Below the pieces are notes generated by a model that was given only the letters and a program-made list of their open reading frames with translations, was not told the DNA's origin and ran no database searches. Below are positions 9,250 to 18,321 of a stretch of DNA of 64,000 nt, piece after piece. Within the stretch, counting starts at the first letter, position 1, and each line of letters begins with the position of its first letter. The stretch is from Rhizobium sp. L1K21. GTDB lineage: Bacteria; Pseudomonadota; Alphaproteobacteria; Rhizobiales; Rhizobiaceae. Where the stretch lies: the NCBI RefSeq assembly GCF_024055895.1, contig NZ_JAMXLE010000004.1, forward strand, positions 186,001 through 250,000, given 5' to 3'. The translations under genes and the position numbers were made by a program.

Positions 9250-9250
9250 A

Positions 9251-10441
9251 ATGGACATTGCAGACAACATCACCCGGCCCGCTATCGTCACCCGGGAGCG
9301 GATCGCCATTTCGACATTGTTCCTCATGAACGGTCTGTTGATTGGAACCTGGGCTTCGAAGATCCCCGTCTTCGCAGAGCGGTTGAGCCTGACGCCTGGA
9401 ACGATGGGCGTCATGATCTTTTTCTTTGGCATCGGCTCGCTGGTCCTCATGCCGGTGGCGGGCGCACAGATCGCCCGCATCGGCTCTGCGCGTGCAACGA
9501 AGATCAGCACAGTGCTTCTCCTGCCGCTTCTGTTGCTGGTAAACTATGCGCCGAATATCTGGCTCGCTGCTGTCGCACTCGTTCTCTTCGGCGGCCTCAG
9601 CGGCGCGATGGATATCTGCATGAATGCCAATGCGGTGGAGACCGAAAAATTCATGCGGCGCTCCATCATGTCGTCCTGCCACGCCTTCTGGAGCGTCGGC
9701 ACCTTTATCGGTGCATCGAGCGGTGGCTGGCTGATCGCCAATCTGGGTCCCGACCTGCATGCCTGGCTGATCACGGCAGCGACCATCCTTCTTTTCATTG
9801 TCGCGCTGACGGGCATTCTCCAGGACAAACCGCACAAGACGGAGACAGAAAAGGGCGGACGTTTCCGCTTGCCGCTCAGCCCACTGCCGTGGATGCTGGG
9901 TCTGATGGCGCTCTTTTCCATGGTTCCGGAAGGTGCCGTTCTCGATTGGAGCGGTCTCTATCTCAACACCGAACTCGGTGCGTCACTTGCCGTTTCCAGT
10001 CTGGCATTCGGCATGTTTTCCTTCACCATGGCGATCATGCGCTTTGCCGGCGATTTTATCCGTGATCGCTTCGGCGCGGTCCGCACGTTCCGTTTCTGCA
10101 CGGTCACGGCCATGATCGGGCTTGTCCTCGCCGGGCTTGCGCCAAGTCAGTGGATTGCCCTTGTCGGTTTTGCCATCACCGGGATCGGCATTTCCAACAT
10201 GGTTCCGATTGCCTTTTCGGCCGCTGGCAACCTGCCGGGATTTTCGCAAGGCGTGGCGCTGTCCATCACCTCGTTCCTCGGCTATTCGGGCATTCTCTTT
10301 GCACCATCGGTCATTGGCTTCGTGGCGGAACACACGAGCTTTTCGACCGTCTACGTGACGTTGCCGGTCTTCCTCGTTGGCGTGCTGGTGCTTTCCGGCC
10401 TCGCCCGCCACGCCGACAGCGTCAAGGATGGCGTTCACTGA
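9251..10441 (+). CDS. MFS transporter (YbjJ/fucose-permease-like)
   Basis: A 396-residue major facilitator with about 12 predicted membrane segments. The N-terminal half has TRERIAISTLFLMNGLLIGT and the C-terminal half repeats the pattern. The type resembles YbjJ/FucP-like sugar or sugar-alcohol permeases. It directly follows the DeoR regulator, which supports a carbohydrate substrate that I cannot specify. The in-frame region upstream of 9251 belongs to the regulator gene, so the ATG at 9251 is taken. The 3' end overlaps the convergent LysR gene by 7 bases. Confidence 0.85.
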   Translation: MDIADNITRPAIVTRERIAISTLFLMNGLLIGTWASKIPVFAERLSLTPGTMGVMIFFFGIGSLVLMPVAGAQIARIGSARATKISTVLLLPLLLLVNYAPNIWLAAVALVLFGGLSGAMDICMNANAVETEKFMRRSIMSSCHAFWSVGTFIGASSGGWLIANLGPDLHAWLITAATILLFIVALTGILQDKPHKTETEKGGRFRLPLSPLPWMLGLMALFSMVPEGAVLDWSGLYLNTELGASLAVSSLAFGMFSFTMAIMRFAGDFIRDRFGAVRTFRFCTVTAMIGLVLAGLAPSQWIALVGFAITGIGISNMVPIAFSAAGNLPGFSQGVALSITSFLGYSGILFAPSVIGFVAEHTSFSTVYVTLPVFLVGVLVLSGLARHADSVKDGVH

Positions 10442-11337
10442 TCCAGAAGCATGTCGGATAATGCCGCGCGCAGGAAATCCATTGCCCGGCGAATTTTCAG
10501 GGAATGGCGAAGTTCCTGATGCGAGGCCAGCCACATGGGGAGCGTGGGAAGCTCAAGATCGGGCAGGATGCGCACGATCCCGGTCATCTGGCGGGCGATC
10601 CAGCGTGAGCCGAAGCCGATGCCCGCGCCGGCGCGGATCAGTTCCCAATAGGCCACCTGATCATCGGTGCGGAACGTAAACATGGAACGGTCGCCGCGAA
10701 AGCCGCGCTCAGCCATGGCGTTGAGAATGAGAGGATCGCGGTCAAAACCGATCAGCCGATGTGATCCGTCATAAAGCGCTTCCGCATGGCGGGGTGTCCC
10801 GAAACGGGAGAGATAATTGCGGTGCGCATAGGTCCCCATGACCAAATCATTGACCTTCACCGCAATCACATCATTCTGCACCGGCCGCACCATGCGCACG
10901 GCGATATCGGCATCGCGTGACAGCAGGTTGGCGACTGTGTTGGTGGGAACAAGCTCCACGTCGATCCCTGGTTCTGCATCCTTCAGCGCCACGAGCACTG
11001 GTGGCAGGACATAGGTGGCCACCACGTCGCTGGCGGTAATACGAACAGCGCCCGTCGCCTCGGCGGAGCGTCCGGCTGCCTTGACAAGAAACCGGTCGGC
11101 TTCAGCCGCCATCGTTTTCGCCTCATCCAGAAGCGAAAGCCCGGCTTCGGTAATTTGCGCACCGGAACGCCCGCGCGCAAACAATGTCAGCGACAGCGTA
11201 GCTTCCAGCTCATCAATATGGCGGCCAATGGTGGGTTGGCTGATATTGAGCTTGGCCGCACCTGCGAGCAGACTGCCGGTTTCGGCGACGGCCAGAAAAG
11301 AGCGAATCAGATTCCAATCAAGATTTTCCATATTCAT
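10435..11337 (-). CDS. LysR-family transcriptional regulator
   Basis: A 300-residue LysR regulator. The winged helix (residues 5-64) includes AAKLNISQPTIGRHIDELEA. The rest is the two-lobed effector domain, for example ITASDVVATYVLPPVLVALK. It diverges from the SDR-type dehydrogenase gene at 11426 across 88 AT-rich bases, the standard layout for a LysR regulator controlling its neighbour. The inducer is unknown. Confidence 0.9.
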   Translation of the reverse strand: MNMENLDWNLIRSFLAVAETGSLLAGAAKLNISQPTIGRHIDELEATLSLTLFARGRSGAQITEAGLSLLDEAKTMAAEADRFLVKAAGRSAEATGAVRITASDVVATYVLPPVLVALKDAEPGIDVELVPTNTVANLLSRDADIAVRMVRPVQNDVIAVKVNDLVMGTYAHRNYLSRFGTPRHAEALYDGSHRLIGFDRDPLILNAMAERGFRGDRSMFTFRTDDQVAYWELIRAGAGIGFGSRWIARQMTGIVRILPDLELPTLPMWLASHQELRHSLKIRRAMDFLRAALSDMLLDQ

Positions 11338-11425
11338 TTTTGTATATAAAATCTCAATATTTGTCGATTTAATAAAAAATATCTTTGGTTCAAACTGGTC
11401 TCAAATACAAACAGGAGACAGTTCG

Positions 11426-12391
11426 ATGAAAGTTGCAGTTTTGGGCGCCAATGGGCGTTTATCATACGAAGTTGCCAAGGCATTTCTGGTCGCCGGCCAT
11501 TCGGTGATTGCGGTCACGCGAAACGGAAAATGTGAAGGATTGAGCGGCGATGTCGAGTTTCGCGCCGCCGATGTGATGAAGGCACAGGATGTGGTTGCCG
11601 CAACACAGGGCGCCGATGTCGTCTTCAACGGCATCAACCCGCCCTATGACAAGTGGGATGCGGTTTGCATGCCCATGGCGCAAAACGTGATCGAGGCGGT
11701 GAGGGCAAACAAGGCCGCCCACCTTTTCATCGGCAATGTCTATAATTACGGCAAGGAAATTCCGGTGAATGCCAATGAGGAGACACCTCATCGGCTCACC
11801 ACCGAAAAGGCTGTCATTCGTGAAAACATGGAAAACCTGTTCAGGCGCTATGCGGACGATTTTGGCGTCAAGACCGTCATCGTCCGCGCAGGCGATTTTT
11901 ATGGCGGCGACAAGCCCGGGACCTGGCTTGATCTCATGATCGCCAAAGACCTGCGCAAGGGGCGCTTTGCGTGGCCGGGTAAGATGTCCATCCCGCACGC
12001 CTTCGCCTATTTGCCCGATCTGGCGAAAGTTTTCGTAAGCGTTGGCGAGCGTAGTGAAGAACTACCTGTTTTCTCGGCGTTTTGCTTTCAAGGCCACACT
12101 TTGAGCGGCGAAGATTTTGGCCGCGCTCTGGATGCCATCACCTGCACTCCGCTGAAGCGTGGTGGTGTGCCATGGGGCATGTTCAGGCTGATCGGCCTTT
12201 TCTATCCACTTTTGCGGGAGGTGGTGAAGATGAATTATCTGTGGTTCACGCCCCATTCGCTGGACGGTTCCAAGCTTGAGGCATTTCTCGGCGGCATCAA
12301 GGTGACACCGCCGCAAGAGGCAATCCGCCAGGCGCTCTACGACCTGAACCTCTGGGACAGGGTTCAGGCCAGGAGCAGGCTTGCAGCGTAA
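11426..12391 (+). CDS. NAD(P)-dependent epimerase/dehydratase (atypical SDR)
   Basis: A 321-residue Rossmann-fold protein. The nucleotide-binding motif appears as VAVLGANGRLSYEVAKAF at the N-terminus, close to the GxxGxxG pattern of extended or atypical SDRs. The middle carries VFNGINPPYDKWD and FIGNVYNYGKE, typical of NAD-dependent epimerase/NmrA-like members. The ATG at 11426 follows an AGGAGA ribosome site. The gene diverges from a LysR regulator that probably controls it. Substrate unknown; it could be a sugar-nucleotide enzyme, a quinone reductase-like protein or a redox sensor. Confidence 0.8.
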   Translation: MKVAVLGANGRLSYEVAKAFLVAGHSVIAVTRNGKCEGLSGDVEFRAADVMKAQDVVAATQGADVVFNGINPPYDKWDAVCMPMAQNVIEAVRANKAAHLFIGNVYNYGKEIPVNANEETPHRLTTEKAVIRENMENLFRRYADDFGVKTVIVRAGDFYGGDKPGTWLDLMIAKDLRKGRFAWPGKMSIPHAFAYLPDLAKVFVSVGERSEELPVFSAFCFQGHTLSGEDFGRALDAITCTPLKRGGVPWGMFRLIGLFYPLLREVVKMNYLWFTPHSLDGSKLEAFLGGIKVTPPQEAIRQALYDLNLWDRVQARSRLAA

Positions 12392-12397
12392 GCCAAA

Positions 12398-14677
12398 TCA
12401 AACAAAGTCTATCTCTTCATTGAGCGGCATGCGGCGAACCCGCTTGCCGTTCAGGGCAAAGATCGCATTGGCCAGTGCCGGCATGACCGGGGGCAGGCCC
12501 GGTTCGCCCGCTCCGCTCATATGGTCCGAGTTTTCCAGGATCGCCACATCGATTTGCGGGCACTGAGACATGCGCATGGCATCGAAGTCATGGAAGTTGG
12601 ATTGTTCCACTGCGCCATCGGCAAATGTGATCTTCTGGTTGATCCCGGCAGAGAGGCCGAAGATGATGCCAGACATCATCTGGGCTTCGAAGTTCTTCGG
12701 GTCGATCACCTGGCCTGGATCGGCCACGCACCAGACCTTTTCGATGCGCACGCTGCCATCGACATCGGCCACCTGTACCACTTCGCCCACCCACGTGCCG
12801 AAGGAGAGGGTGAAAGCCATGCCGCGTGCCTTGCCCTCAGGCAGCGGCGTGTTCCATCCTGAGATCTCTTCCAGCTTGTCGAGCACGGCAAGTGCGGCGG
12901 GATAATCCTTCATCAGTTCCCGCCGGAAGGAAAGCGGATCCTTGCCGCCCGCATGGGCCAGCTCATCGATGAAGCTTTCATGCATGAAGCCGTTGTAGGA
13001 ATTGCCGACTGAGCGCCAGGAGGCAACCTCGATACCCTTCAGCGGCAGCTTGTAACCGTCGATGCGGTAGTTCGGAATGCCGTAAGGCTGGTCGAAAGCG
13101 CCGTGAACCAGCGTATTATCGGGCCCGGCAGGTGTTATGCCGGGCATGATGCGGCTCACCATGCCCGCTATGACGGATGGGGAGGCAACCGATCCAACAA
13201 GTGCCTTCGGCAGGCCATTGTCGTCCATCACAGCGCGATAGCGACCGCGGGCAATGGGGCGATACGGTCCATGCGAGACATCTTCTTCGCGGGTCCAGGT
13301 CACTTTGACCGGGCGGCCATCGGTTTCCATGGCGATGCGCACGGCGTAGTCGGAAAAGTCAGGCTCCAGCCGGCGGCCAAACCCGCCACCCAGGAAGGTG
13401 GTGTGAACGTTGATCTGAGCGTCTTCGAAGCCTGTAATGCGGCCGCCAACCATTTTCATCACCGTCGGCACCTGATTTGGCGCCCAGATGTCGAGAACGC
13501 CGTCTTTCACCCGCGCGGTTGCGTTCATCGGCTCCAGCGGGGCATGTGACAGGAAGGGTGCGTCATAGACGGCCTCAACGATTTTCTCGCGGGGCGCATC
13601 GGCAAAAGCCACATCGGGATCGCCAATCGTGCGCAACGAAAAGAAATCATCCGTCGCAAGCGTCTCGTCCAGAAGCGTGCTCACGTCGTCGGAAGAACGC
13701 GGTCCCGGCCCATCGGCCCATTCGATCTCCACAGCCTGTGCTGCCTGAAAGGCCCGCCAGGTATTGTCCGCAATCACCGCAATCCCTTTTCCATAGGGGC
13801 TGTCGATGGCGATCACCTTCTTCACGCCCCGCATGGATTTGGCCTGGCTGTCATCAAAGCGCGTCATGCCGCCACCGGGCTGCGGGTTCATGCGAACCGT
13901 CGCATAGAGCATGTCCGGCAAATCGACGTCGATGCCGAAAACCGGCGCGCCGGTGACCTTGGCGGGCATATCCCTGCGTGGCTGAGAGCGGCCCAGAATT
14001 TTCCATTTCGAGCGATCGCGCAGGGTCACATCGGACGGAGGGTCGCGCCGGGCTGCATCAAGTGCCACTTCGCCATAGGTGAGAACCTTGCCGGACGCCG
14101 GGTCGGTGATCTGGCCTGCCTCGGTTTTCAGTGATGCAGCAGGCACCCCAAGCTTTTCGGCTGCCGCCGCCTTCAGCATTTCGCGGGCGACAGCACCGGC
14201 ATGGCGCATTTTGTCATAGGCGTCGATGGTCGATGATGAGCCGCCGGTCATTTGAATGGCCAGAAATTTCGAGGCCACACCCAGCGTCGAGCGAACAGCA
14301 TCGGCAACGAAGCCCCGATCAAATGCCGCGAAGGGCGCTCCGTCTCGAAAGCCTGCTTCGTTGAAATAGGCTGGTGATGAGGGGCCGTGCTCAATCGTGA
14401 TCTGGTCCAGCGTCACATCCAGCTCTTCGGCCACCAGTGCGGCGAGCGTGGTGTAAACGCCCTGGCCCATTTCTGCACGCGGGGCGATCACGGTGATTGT
14501 GTCGTCGGTACCGATTTTCACATAGGGGTTGAAGGTGCTTTCGCCCTCGGCAAGATCGCCCTCCAACGGGTTGGCGTAGGGTTGCTGATATTTGTAATAG
14601 CCAAAGGCTGCGCCACCGGCGACGACAGCGGCTCCGACCAGAAAGGTTCGCCGGGTAATGGTTGCCAAACGTCCCAT
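12398..14677 (-). CDS. Molybdenum hydroxylase large subunit (isoquinoline 1-oxidoreductase beta-like)
   Basis: The 759-residue protein is the molybdopterin-binding subunit of the xanthine dehydrogenase/aldehyde oxidase family, closest in layout to IorB of isoquinoline 1-oxidoreductase. The N-terminus (MGRLATITRRTFLVGAAVVA) is a twin-arginine signal, so the enzyme is exported folded. Landmarks include PRAEMGQGVYTTLAALVAEE, FLGGGFGRRLEPDF and the C-terminal GAGEPGLPPVMPALANA around the catalytic Glu. It is paired with the iron-sulfur subunit 3 bases upstream. It probably oxidises an N-heterocycle or aldehyde in the periplasm. No XdhC-like maturation gene is in the window. Confidence 0.88.
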   Translation of the reverse strand: MGRLATITRRTFLVGAAVVAGGAAFGYYKYQQPYANPLEGDLAEGESTFNPYVKIGTDDTITVIAPRAEMGQGVYTTLAALVAEELDVTLDQITIEHGPSSPAYFNEAGFRDGAPFAAFDRGFVADAVRSTLGVASKFLAIQMTGGSSSTIDAYDKMRHAGAVAREMLKAAAAEKLGVPAASLKTEAGQITDPASGKVLTYGEVALDAARRDPPSDVTLRDRSKWKILGRSQPRRDMPAKVTGAPVFGIDVDLPDMLYATVRMNPQPGGGMTRFDDSQAKSMRGVKKVIAIDSPYGKGIAVIADNTWRAFQAAQAVEIEWADGPGPRSSDDVSTLLDETLATDDFFSLRTIGDPDVAFADAPREKIVEAVYDAPFLSHAPLEPMNATARVKDGVLDIWAPNQVPTVMKMVGGRITGFEDAQINVHTTFLGGGFGRRLEPDFSDYAVRIAMETDGRPVKVTWTREEDVSHGPYRPIARGRYRAVMDDNGLPKALVGSVASPSVIAGMVSRIMPGITPAGPDNTLVHGAFDQPYGIPNYRIDGYKLPLKGIEVASWRSVGNSYNGFMHESFIDELAHAGGKDPLSFRRELMKDYPAALAVLDKLEEISGWNTPLPEGKARGMAFTLSFGTWVGEVVQVADVDGSVRIEKVWCVADPGQVIDPKNFEAQMMSGIIFGLSAGINQKITFADGAVEQSNFHDFDAMRMSQCPQIDVAILENSDHMSGAGEPGLPPVMPALANAIFALNGKRVRRMPLNEEIDFV

Positions 14678-14680
14678 CGT

Positions 14681-15139
14681 CTACGCCTCCACTTTCGTTG
14701 CGGCCGCCCGCTTGATGGCAGCGCGAATGCGCGGATAGGTGCCGCAGCGACAGAGATTGCCGCTCATGGCATCATCGATATCGGCATCGGTGGGGTTCGG
14801 ATTGTTCTCAAGAAGGGCAACCGCATTCATGATCTGCCCGGCCTGACAATAGCCGCATTGCGCCACCTGCTCATCGAGCCAGGCCTGCTGAACCGCATGC
14901 AGGGTATCGCCCTTGGCCAGGCCGTCGATGGTGCGCACGTCGGTGGTCACATCGCTTGCAAAGGTCTGGCAGGAGCGAACCGCCTGTCCATCGATGATCA
15001 CCGTGCAGGCGCCACAAAGACCGGCACCACAGCCGAATTTCGGACCCTTGATATTCAATTCGTCACGCAGAACCCACAATAGTGGCATGTCCGGTTCGAC
15101 ATCCACGTCGTGAAATGCGCCGTTCACTTGCAATTTCAT
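14681..15139 (-). CDS. Molybdenum hydroxylase small [2Fe-2S] subunit (IorA-like)
   Basis: A 152-residue protein with two [2Fe-2S] sites. The N-terminal plant-type ferredoxin domain has [17 protein letters not shown], and the C-terminal helical domain has [11 protein letters not shown] and [12 protein letters not shown]. It passes electrons from the molybdenum centre of the large subunit to an acceptor. It has no signal of its own and would be carried through the Tat system by its partner. It is the first gene of a two-gene operon divergent from a TetR regulator. Confidence 0.92.
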   Translation of the reverse strand: MKLQVNGAFHDVDVEPDMPLLWVLRDELNIKGPKFGCGAGLCGACTVIIDGQAVRSCQTFASDVTTDVRTIDGLAKGDTLHAVQQAWLDEQVAQCGYCQAGQIMNAVALLENNPNPTDADIDDAMSGNLCRCGTYPRIRAAIKRAAATKVEA

Positions 15140-15174
15140 GAGAGCCCCTCCAAGCTTGTATCAGCAAAAAGCGA

Positions 15175-15213
15175 TTTGTCTTGACAAAATAACAAAAAAT
15201 GTCAGAGTGTCAA
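15175..15213. promoter_or_regulatory. Operator candidate between molybdenum hydroxylase operon and TetR gene
   Basis: In the 76-base divergent gap there is a perfect palindrome TTTGTC-TT-GACAAA (15175-15188). TGTCA follows at 15200-15204 and again as TGTCAA at 15208-15213, so TGACA/TGTCA half-sites recur. This fits a site for the adjacent TetR regulator that would act on both promoters. TTGACA at 15181 could also double as a -35 element. Confidence 0.5.
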
Positions 15214-15215
15214 TC

Positions 15216-15803
15216 ATGTTGGATTCAAGCGCCGAAACGAAGCGCGCCGCTGTTCTCAGTGCGGCAATACGAACATTTCTGGATTATGGATTTAAGCGCA
15301 CGACGATGGATGACATCGCAAAGGCGGCGGGCATGTCGCGCCCAGCGCTTTATCTTGTCTACAAGAACAAGAAGGACATTTACCGCGCCTGCGTCACCGA
15401 CATGCTGGAGACGCTGAAAGAGCGGCTGGAGGAAATCATTGCCAGCGAAGCCGCGCCTCAGGAAAGTGTCTATGCGATTCTGGAGGCTGGAATTATCAAC
15501 CCGTTCCGCCTGCTGGCGCAAACGGCGCATGGCCAGGAAATTTTCGACATGAAATCCGAGCTTGCTGCTGACCTCTTCGAAGCCTGGATGGGTGCGCTGG
15601 AAGCCACGACAGCGGCCACTCTCAAGCGCGCTGCCGAGAATGGAAAAATCGCGCTGGACGACGCCCGGATGAAACCCGAAGACATTGCCGCGGTCATCGT
15701 GGATGGCGCGGAGGGTATCAAGCTTCGCATGGGCGAAGATGGTGATATCGAAGGGCGCATCCATGCGCTTCTGGACCTTATTTTGCGGCCGCTTCTGAGA
15801 TAG
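15216..15803 (+). CDS. TetR-family transcriptional regulator
   Basis: A 195-residue TetR repressor. The N-terminal helix-turn-helix (residues 10-55) reads FKRTTMDDIAKAAGMSRPAL, and the C-terminal ligand domain is about 140 residues. An upstream in-frame start exists at 15138, but it overlaps the divergent iorA-like gene. The ATG at 15216 gives the usual short N-terminus before the helix-turn-helix. It diverges from the molybdenum hydroxylase operon and most likely represses it; the inducer may be the enzyme's substrate. Confidence 0.88.
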   Translation: MLDSSAETKRAAVLSAAIRTFLDYGFKRTTMDDIAKAAGMSRPALYLVYKNKKDIYRACVTDMLETLKERLEEIIASEAAPQESVYAILEAGIINPFRLLAQTAHGQEIFDMKSELAADLFEAWMGALEATTAATLKRAAENGKIALDDARMKPEDIAAVIVDGAEGIKLRMGEDGDIEGRIHALLDLILRPLLR

Positions 15804-15884
15804 GGTGCCACTGTCACGCTGTTGACAAAAGCCCGTGCTTGATCCACCTGACATGTAAACAAGCAATGTCTCCCGGAGACCGCA

Positions 15885-17132
15885 ATGACTGCTTCTTATG
15901 ATCCCCAACCACGCCGTGCCAGCGTTGCCGTTGATGTCGGCGGCGTCATCGTCGGGGGTGGTGCACCTGTCGTCGTGCAATCCATGACCAACACCGACAC
16001 GGCAGATGTTGACGCAACCGTCGCGCAGGTCGCGGCCCTTTCCCGCGCCGGCTCCGAAATCGTTCGCATCACTGTGGACCGCGATGAAAGTGCTGCTGCG
16101 GTGCCGAAAATCCGTGAGCGCCTTGAGCGCCTTGGGCTCGATGTGCCGCTGGTCGGCGATTTTCACTATATCGGCCACAAGCTTCTGGCCGATCATCCGG
16201 CCTGTGCCGAGGCGCTTGCGAAATATCGCATCAATCCCGGCAATGTCGGCTTCAAGGACAAGAAGGACAAACAGTTTGCCGAGATCGTCGAAATGGCGAT
16301 CCGGTATGACAAACCGGTTCGCATCGGGGTGAACTGGGGTTCGCTTGACCAGGAGCTTTTGACCCGGCTGATGGATGAGAACCAGAACAACGGTTCTCCG
16401 CTGACAGCCCGCCAGGTCACACGTGAAGCTATTGTCCAGTCAGCGCTTCTTTCCGCCGAGCTTGCCGAGGAAATCGGGCTGGCGCGCAACCGCATTATTT
16501 TGTCGGCTAAGGTTTCTCAGGTGCAGGACCTCATCGCCTGCTATTCCATGTTGGCCGCGCGCTCAGATCACGCCTTGCACCTTGGCCTCACCGAAGCGGG
16601 TATGGGGTCGAAAGGCATCGTCGCGTCGTCCGCCGCCATGGGCTATGTGCTGCAACAGGGCATTGGTGACACGATCCGCGTTTCCCTGACGCCGGAGCCG
16701 AACGGTGATCGCACGCGTGAGGTGGTGGTTGCCCAGGAGCTTCTGCAGGTCATGGGTTTCCGGCAGTTCCTGCCGGTTGTTGCCGCATGTCCCGGCTGCG
16801 GGCGCACAACCTCCACCGTTTTCCAGGAACTGGCGCAGAAGATCGAAAGCGACCTGCGCAAGAACATGCCGGTCTGGCGGGAAAAATATCCAGGCGTTGA
16901 GGCGCTGAACGTTGCGGTCATGGGCTGCATCGTCAATGGACCTGGCGAATCCAAACATGCCGATATCGGCATTTCCCTGCCCGGCACCGGTGAAAGCCCG
17001 GCAGCGCCTGTCTTTATCGACGGCCAGAAGGCCAAAACGCTGCGCGGACCGAAGATTGCCGAGGACTTCGAGGCCATGGTGAAGGATTACATTGAGGCCC
17101 GTTTCGGGCGGAAGACTGAAGCCGCTGAATAG
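15885..17132 (+). CDS. ispG: 4-hydroxy-3-methylbut-2-enyl diphosphate synthase (GcpE)
   Basis: IspG reduces MEcPP to HMBPP in the MEP isoprenoid pathway with a [4Fe-4S] cluster. The 415-residue protein has the family opening [20 protein letters not shown]. Three cluster ligands are visible: Cys302 and Cys305 in ACPGCGRT and Cys348 in [21 protein letters not shown] and GVNWGSLD are conserved substrate-site blocks. A CGGAG ribosome site precedes the ATG. It lies alone between a regulator and a toxin-antitoxin pair; another pathway gene, ispA, is about 10 kb away. Confidence 0.97.
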   Translation: MTASYDPQPRRASVAVDVGGVIVGGGAPVVVQSMTNTDTADVDATVAQVAALSRAGSEIVRITVDRDESAAAVPKIRERLERLGLDVPLVGDFHYIGHKLLADHPACAEALAKYRINPGNVGFKDKKDKQFAEIVEMAIRYDKPVRIGVNWGSLDQELLTRLMDENQNNGSPLTARQVTREAIVQSALLSAELAEEIGLARNRIILSAKVSQVQDLIACYSMLAARSDHALHLGLTEAGMGSKGIVASSAAMGYVLQQGIGDTIRVSLTPEPNGDRTREVVVAQELLQVMGFRQFLPVVAACPGCGRTTSTVFQELAQKIESDLRKNMPVWREKYPGVEALNVAVMGCIVNGPGESKHADIGISLPGTGESPAAPVFIDGQKAKTLRGPKIAEDFEAMVKDYIEARFGRKTEAAE

Positions 17133-17137
17133 TACTG

Positions 17138-17161
17138 ATTGATCAATAGCTTGATGAAGCT
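17138..17161. promoter_or_regulatory. Palindromes upstream of the toxin-antitoxin operon
   Basis: A perfect 10-bp palindrome ATTGATCAAT (17138-17147) is followed immediately by AGCTT-GATG-AAGCT (17148-17161). Both lie 40-60 bases before the antitoxin start, in the promoter position. Antitoxins of type II pairs usually bind such palindromes to repress their own operon. Confidence 0.45.
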
Positions 17162-17198
17162 CGTTGACAGCGAGCAGCGATGATGAATCAATGTGGCG

Positions 17199-17900
17199 AT
17201 GAAAACAAATGATTTGATCGGTGTCGGGCTGTACACACCTTCGGAAGCTGGAAAGCTTTTGAAGATTCCAGCTGCGCGCCTTTCACGTTGGCTTGGTGGC
17301 CACAAAGTGGGAGACCGTTCTTATCCTGCCCTCTGGAGGAGCGAAGTTTCCCTGGGCGACAACAAAGTCTATCTTGGGTTCCGAGACCTTATGGAGGCCC
17401 GTGTCGCTAACGCTTTTATGAATGCTGGAGTATCGGCGATCAAGGTGAGGTCTGCCATTTTGACAGCCCGCGAAATAATTGGAGAAACTCACCCACTCTC
17501 AACCAACAAATTTCGTACTGATGGACGGGAGATATTTCTTCAAACAATCGAACGAACCGAAGATGGTGAAGATCAGGAAAAGCTCCTAAACCTGTTTAGA
17601 AGACAGTATGAATTTAATGGCATATTGGAGCCGGTTCTAAAATCTGTTGATTTCGGAGACGATGGACTGCCGACGGTTTGGTGGCCCATCGGCAGAAAGC
17701 TGAATATCGTCGTTGACCCAAAGCGTTCTTTTGGGCAGCCTATTGATGCACGATCAAACGTTCCCGCCGCGATACTGGCAAATGCAGTCCATGCCGAAGG
17801 GAGCGTCGCAGCGGCGGCCAAAGCGTATGATGTGAGCGAGGGCGCCGTCCGTAATGCCGTCGAATTTCAATCATATTTTGAAGCTCGAGTGGCAGCGTGA
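17199..17900 (+). CDS. Putative VapB45-like antitoxin (HTH plus DUF433-type)
   Basis: A 233-residue protein with a MerR-like helix at the N-terminus (TPSEAGKLLKIPAARLSRWL), a central segment with VYLGFRDLMEARVANAFMNA, and a C-terminal DUF433-like helix-turn-helix (GSVAAAAKAYDVSEGAVRNA). This architecture and length match VapB45 of Mycobacterium tuberculosis (Rv2018) as I recall it. It overlaps the downstream PIN-like gene by 4 bases (GTGA), which implies translational coupling. A GTG two codons upstream (17193) is an alternative start. Base composition is visibly more AT-rich than ispG beside it, which suggests transfer. Confidence 0.7.
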   Translation: MKTNDLIGVGLYTPSEAGKLLKIPAARLSRWLGGHKVGDRSYPALWRSEVSLGDNKVYLGFRDLMEARVANAFMNAGVSAIKVRSAILTAREIIGETHPLSTNKFRTDGREIFLQTIERTEDGEDQEKLLNLFRRQYEFNGILEPVLKSVDFGDDGLPTVWWPIGRKLNIVVDPKRSFGQPIDARSNVPAAILANAVHAEGSVAAAAKAYDVSEGAVRNAVEFQSYFEARVAA

Positions 17901-18235
17901 ATGTCTTCTTCGACAATTGTGCGTCACCCAAACTCGCGAGCACACTTGATGGCTTCATTCGCCATGAAGGCCATAAAGCAGCGCATATTCGAGACTTGCG
18001 GGATTTGCCATCCGGACGCCACTCAAGCGATATCGAATGGATCAGCTATCTAGCACGCTCAAATGAGAAATGGATATTTATCTCAGCAGACGCTCAAATC
18101 CTGAGGAATGCGGCAGAGAGAGCAGCGTTGAGGACCGCAGGATTGCATGGATTTGTCATGGCGGCTGGCTTTCAGAAAACTCCCCTGCATCAGGTTGCAA
18201 GTCTGCTGATTTGGCGTTGGCCTGACATTCAGTAA
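17897..18235 (+). CDS. Putative VapC45-like PIN-domain toxin
   Basis: A 112-residue protein beginning MNVFFDNCASPKLASTLDGF, where the first acidic residue of a PIN/Mut7-C-like nuclease lies in FFDN. A second acidic cluster, SSDIEWISYLA, and a third, FISADAQIL, complete the metal site pattern of the VapC45 PIN-like family. It probably cleaves RNA unless held by the antitoxin encoded just upstream. The start is GTG at 17897, inside the antitoxin stop codon. No other PIN or toxin gene is in the window. Confidence 0.7.
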   Translation: MNVFFDNCASPKLASTLDGFIRHEGHKAAHIRDLRDLPSGRHSSDIEWISYLARSNEKWIFISADAQILRNAAERAALRTAGLHGFVMAAGFQKTPLHQVASLLIWRWPDIQ

Positions 18236-18321
18236 ATTACTGAACTTACGGCACCTCCTGCAATATTTGAGATTCCTTTGAAAAGAAGCACCCGATTGCG
18301 TCCTTTGCCGATATAAGCTCC

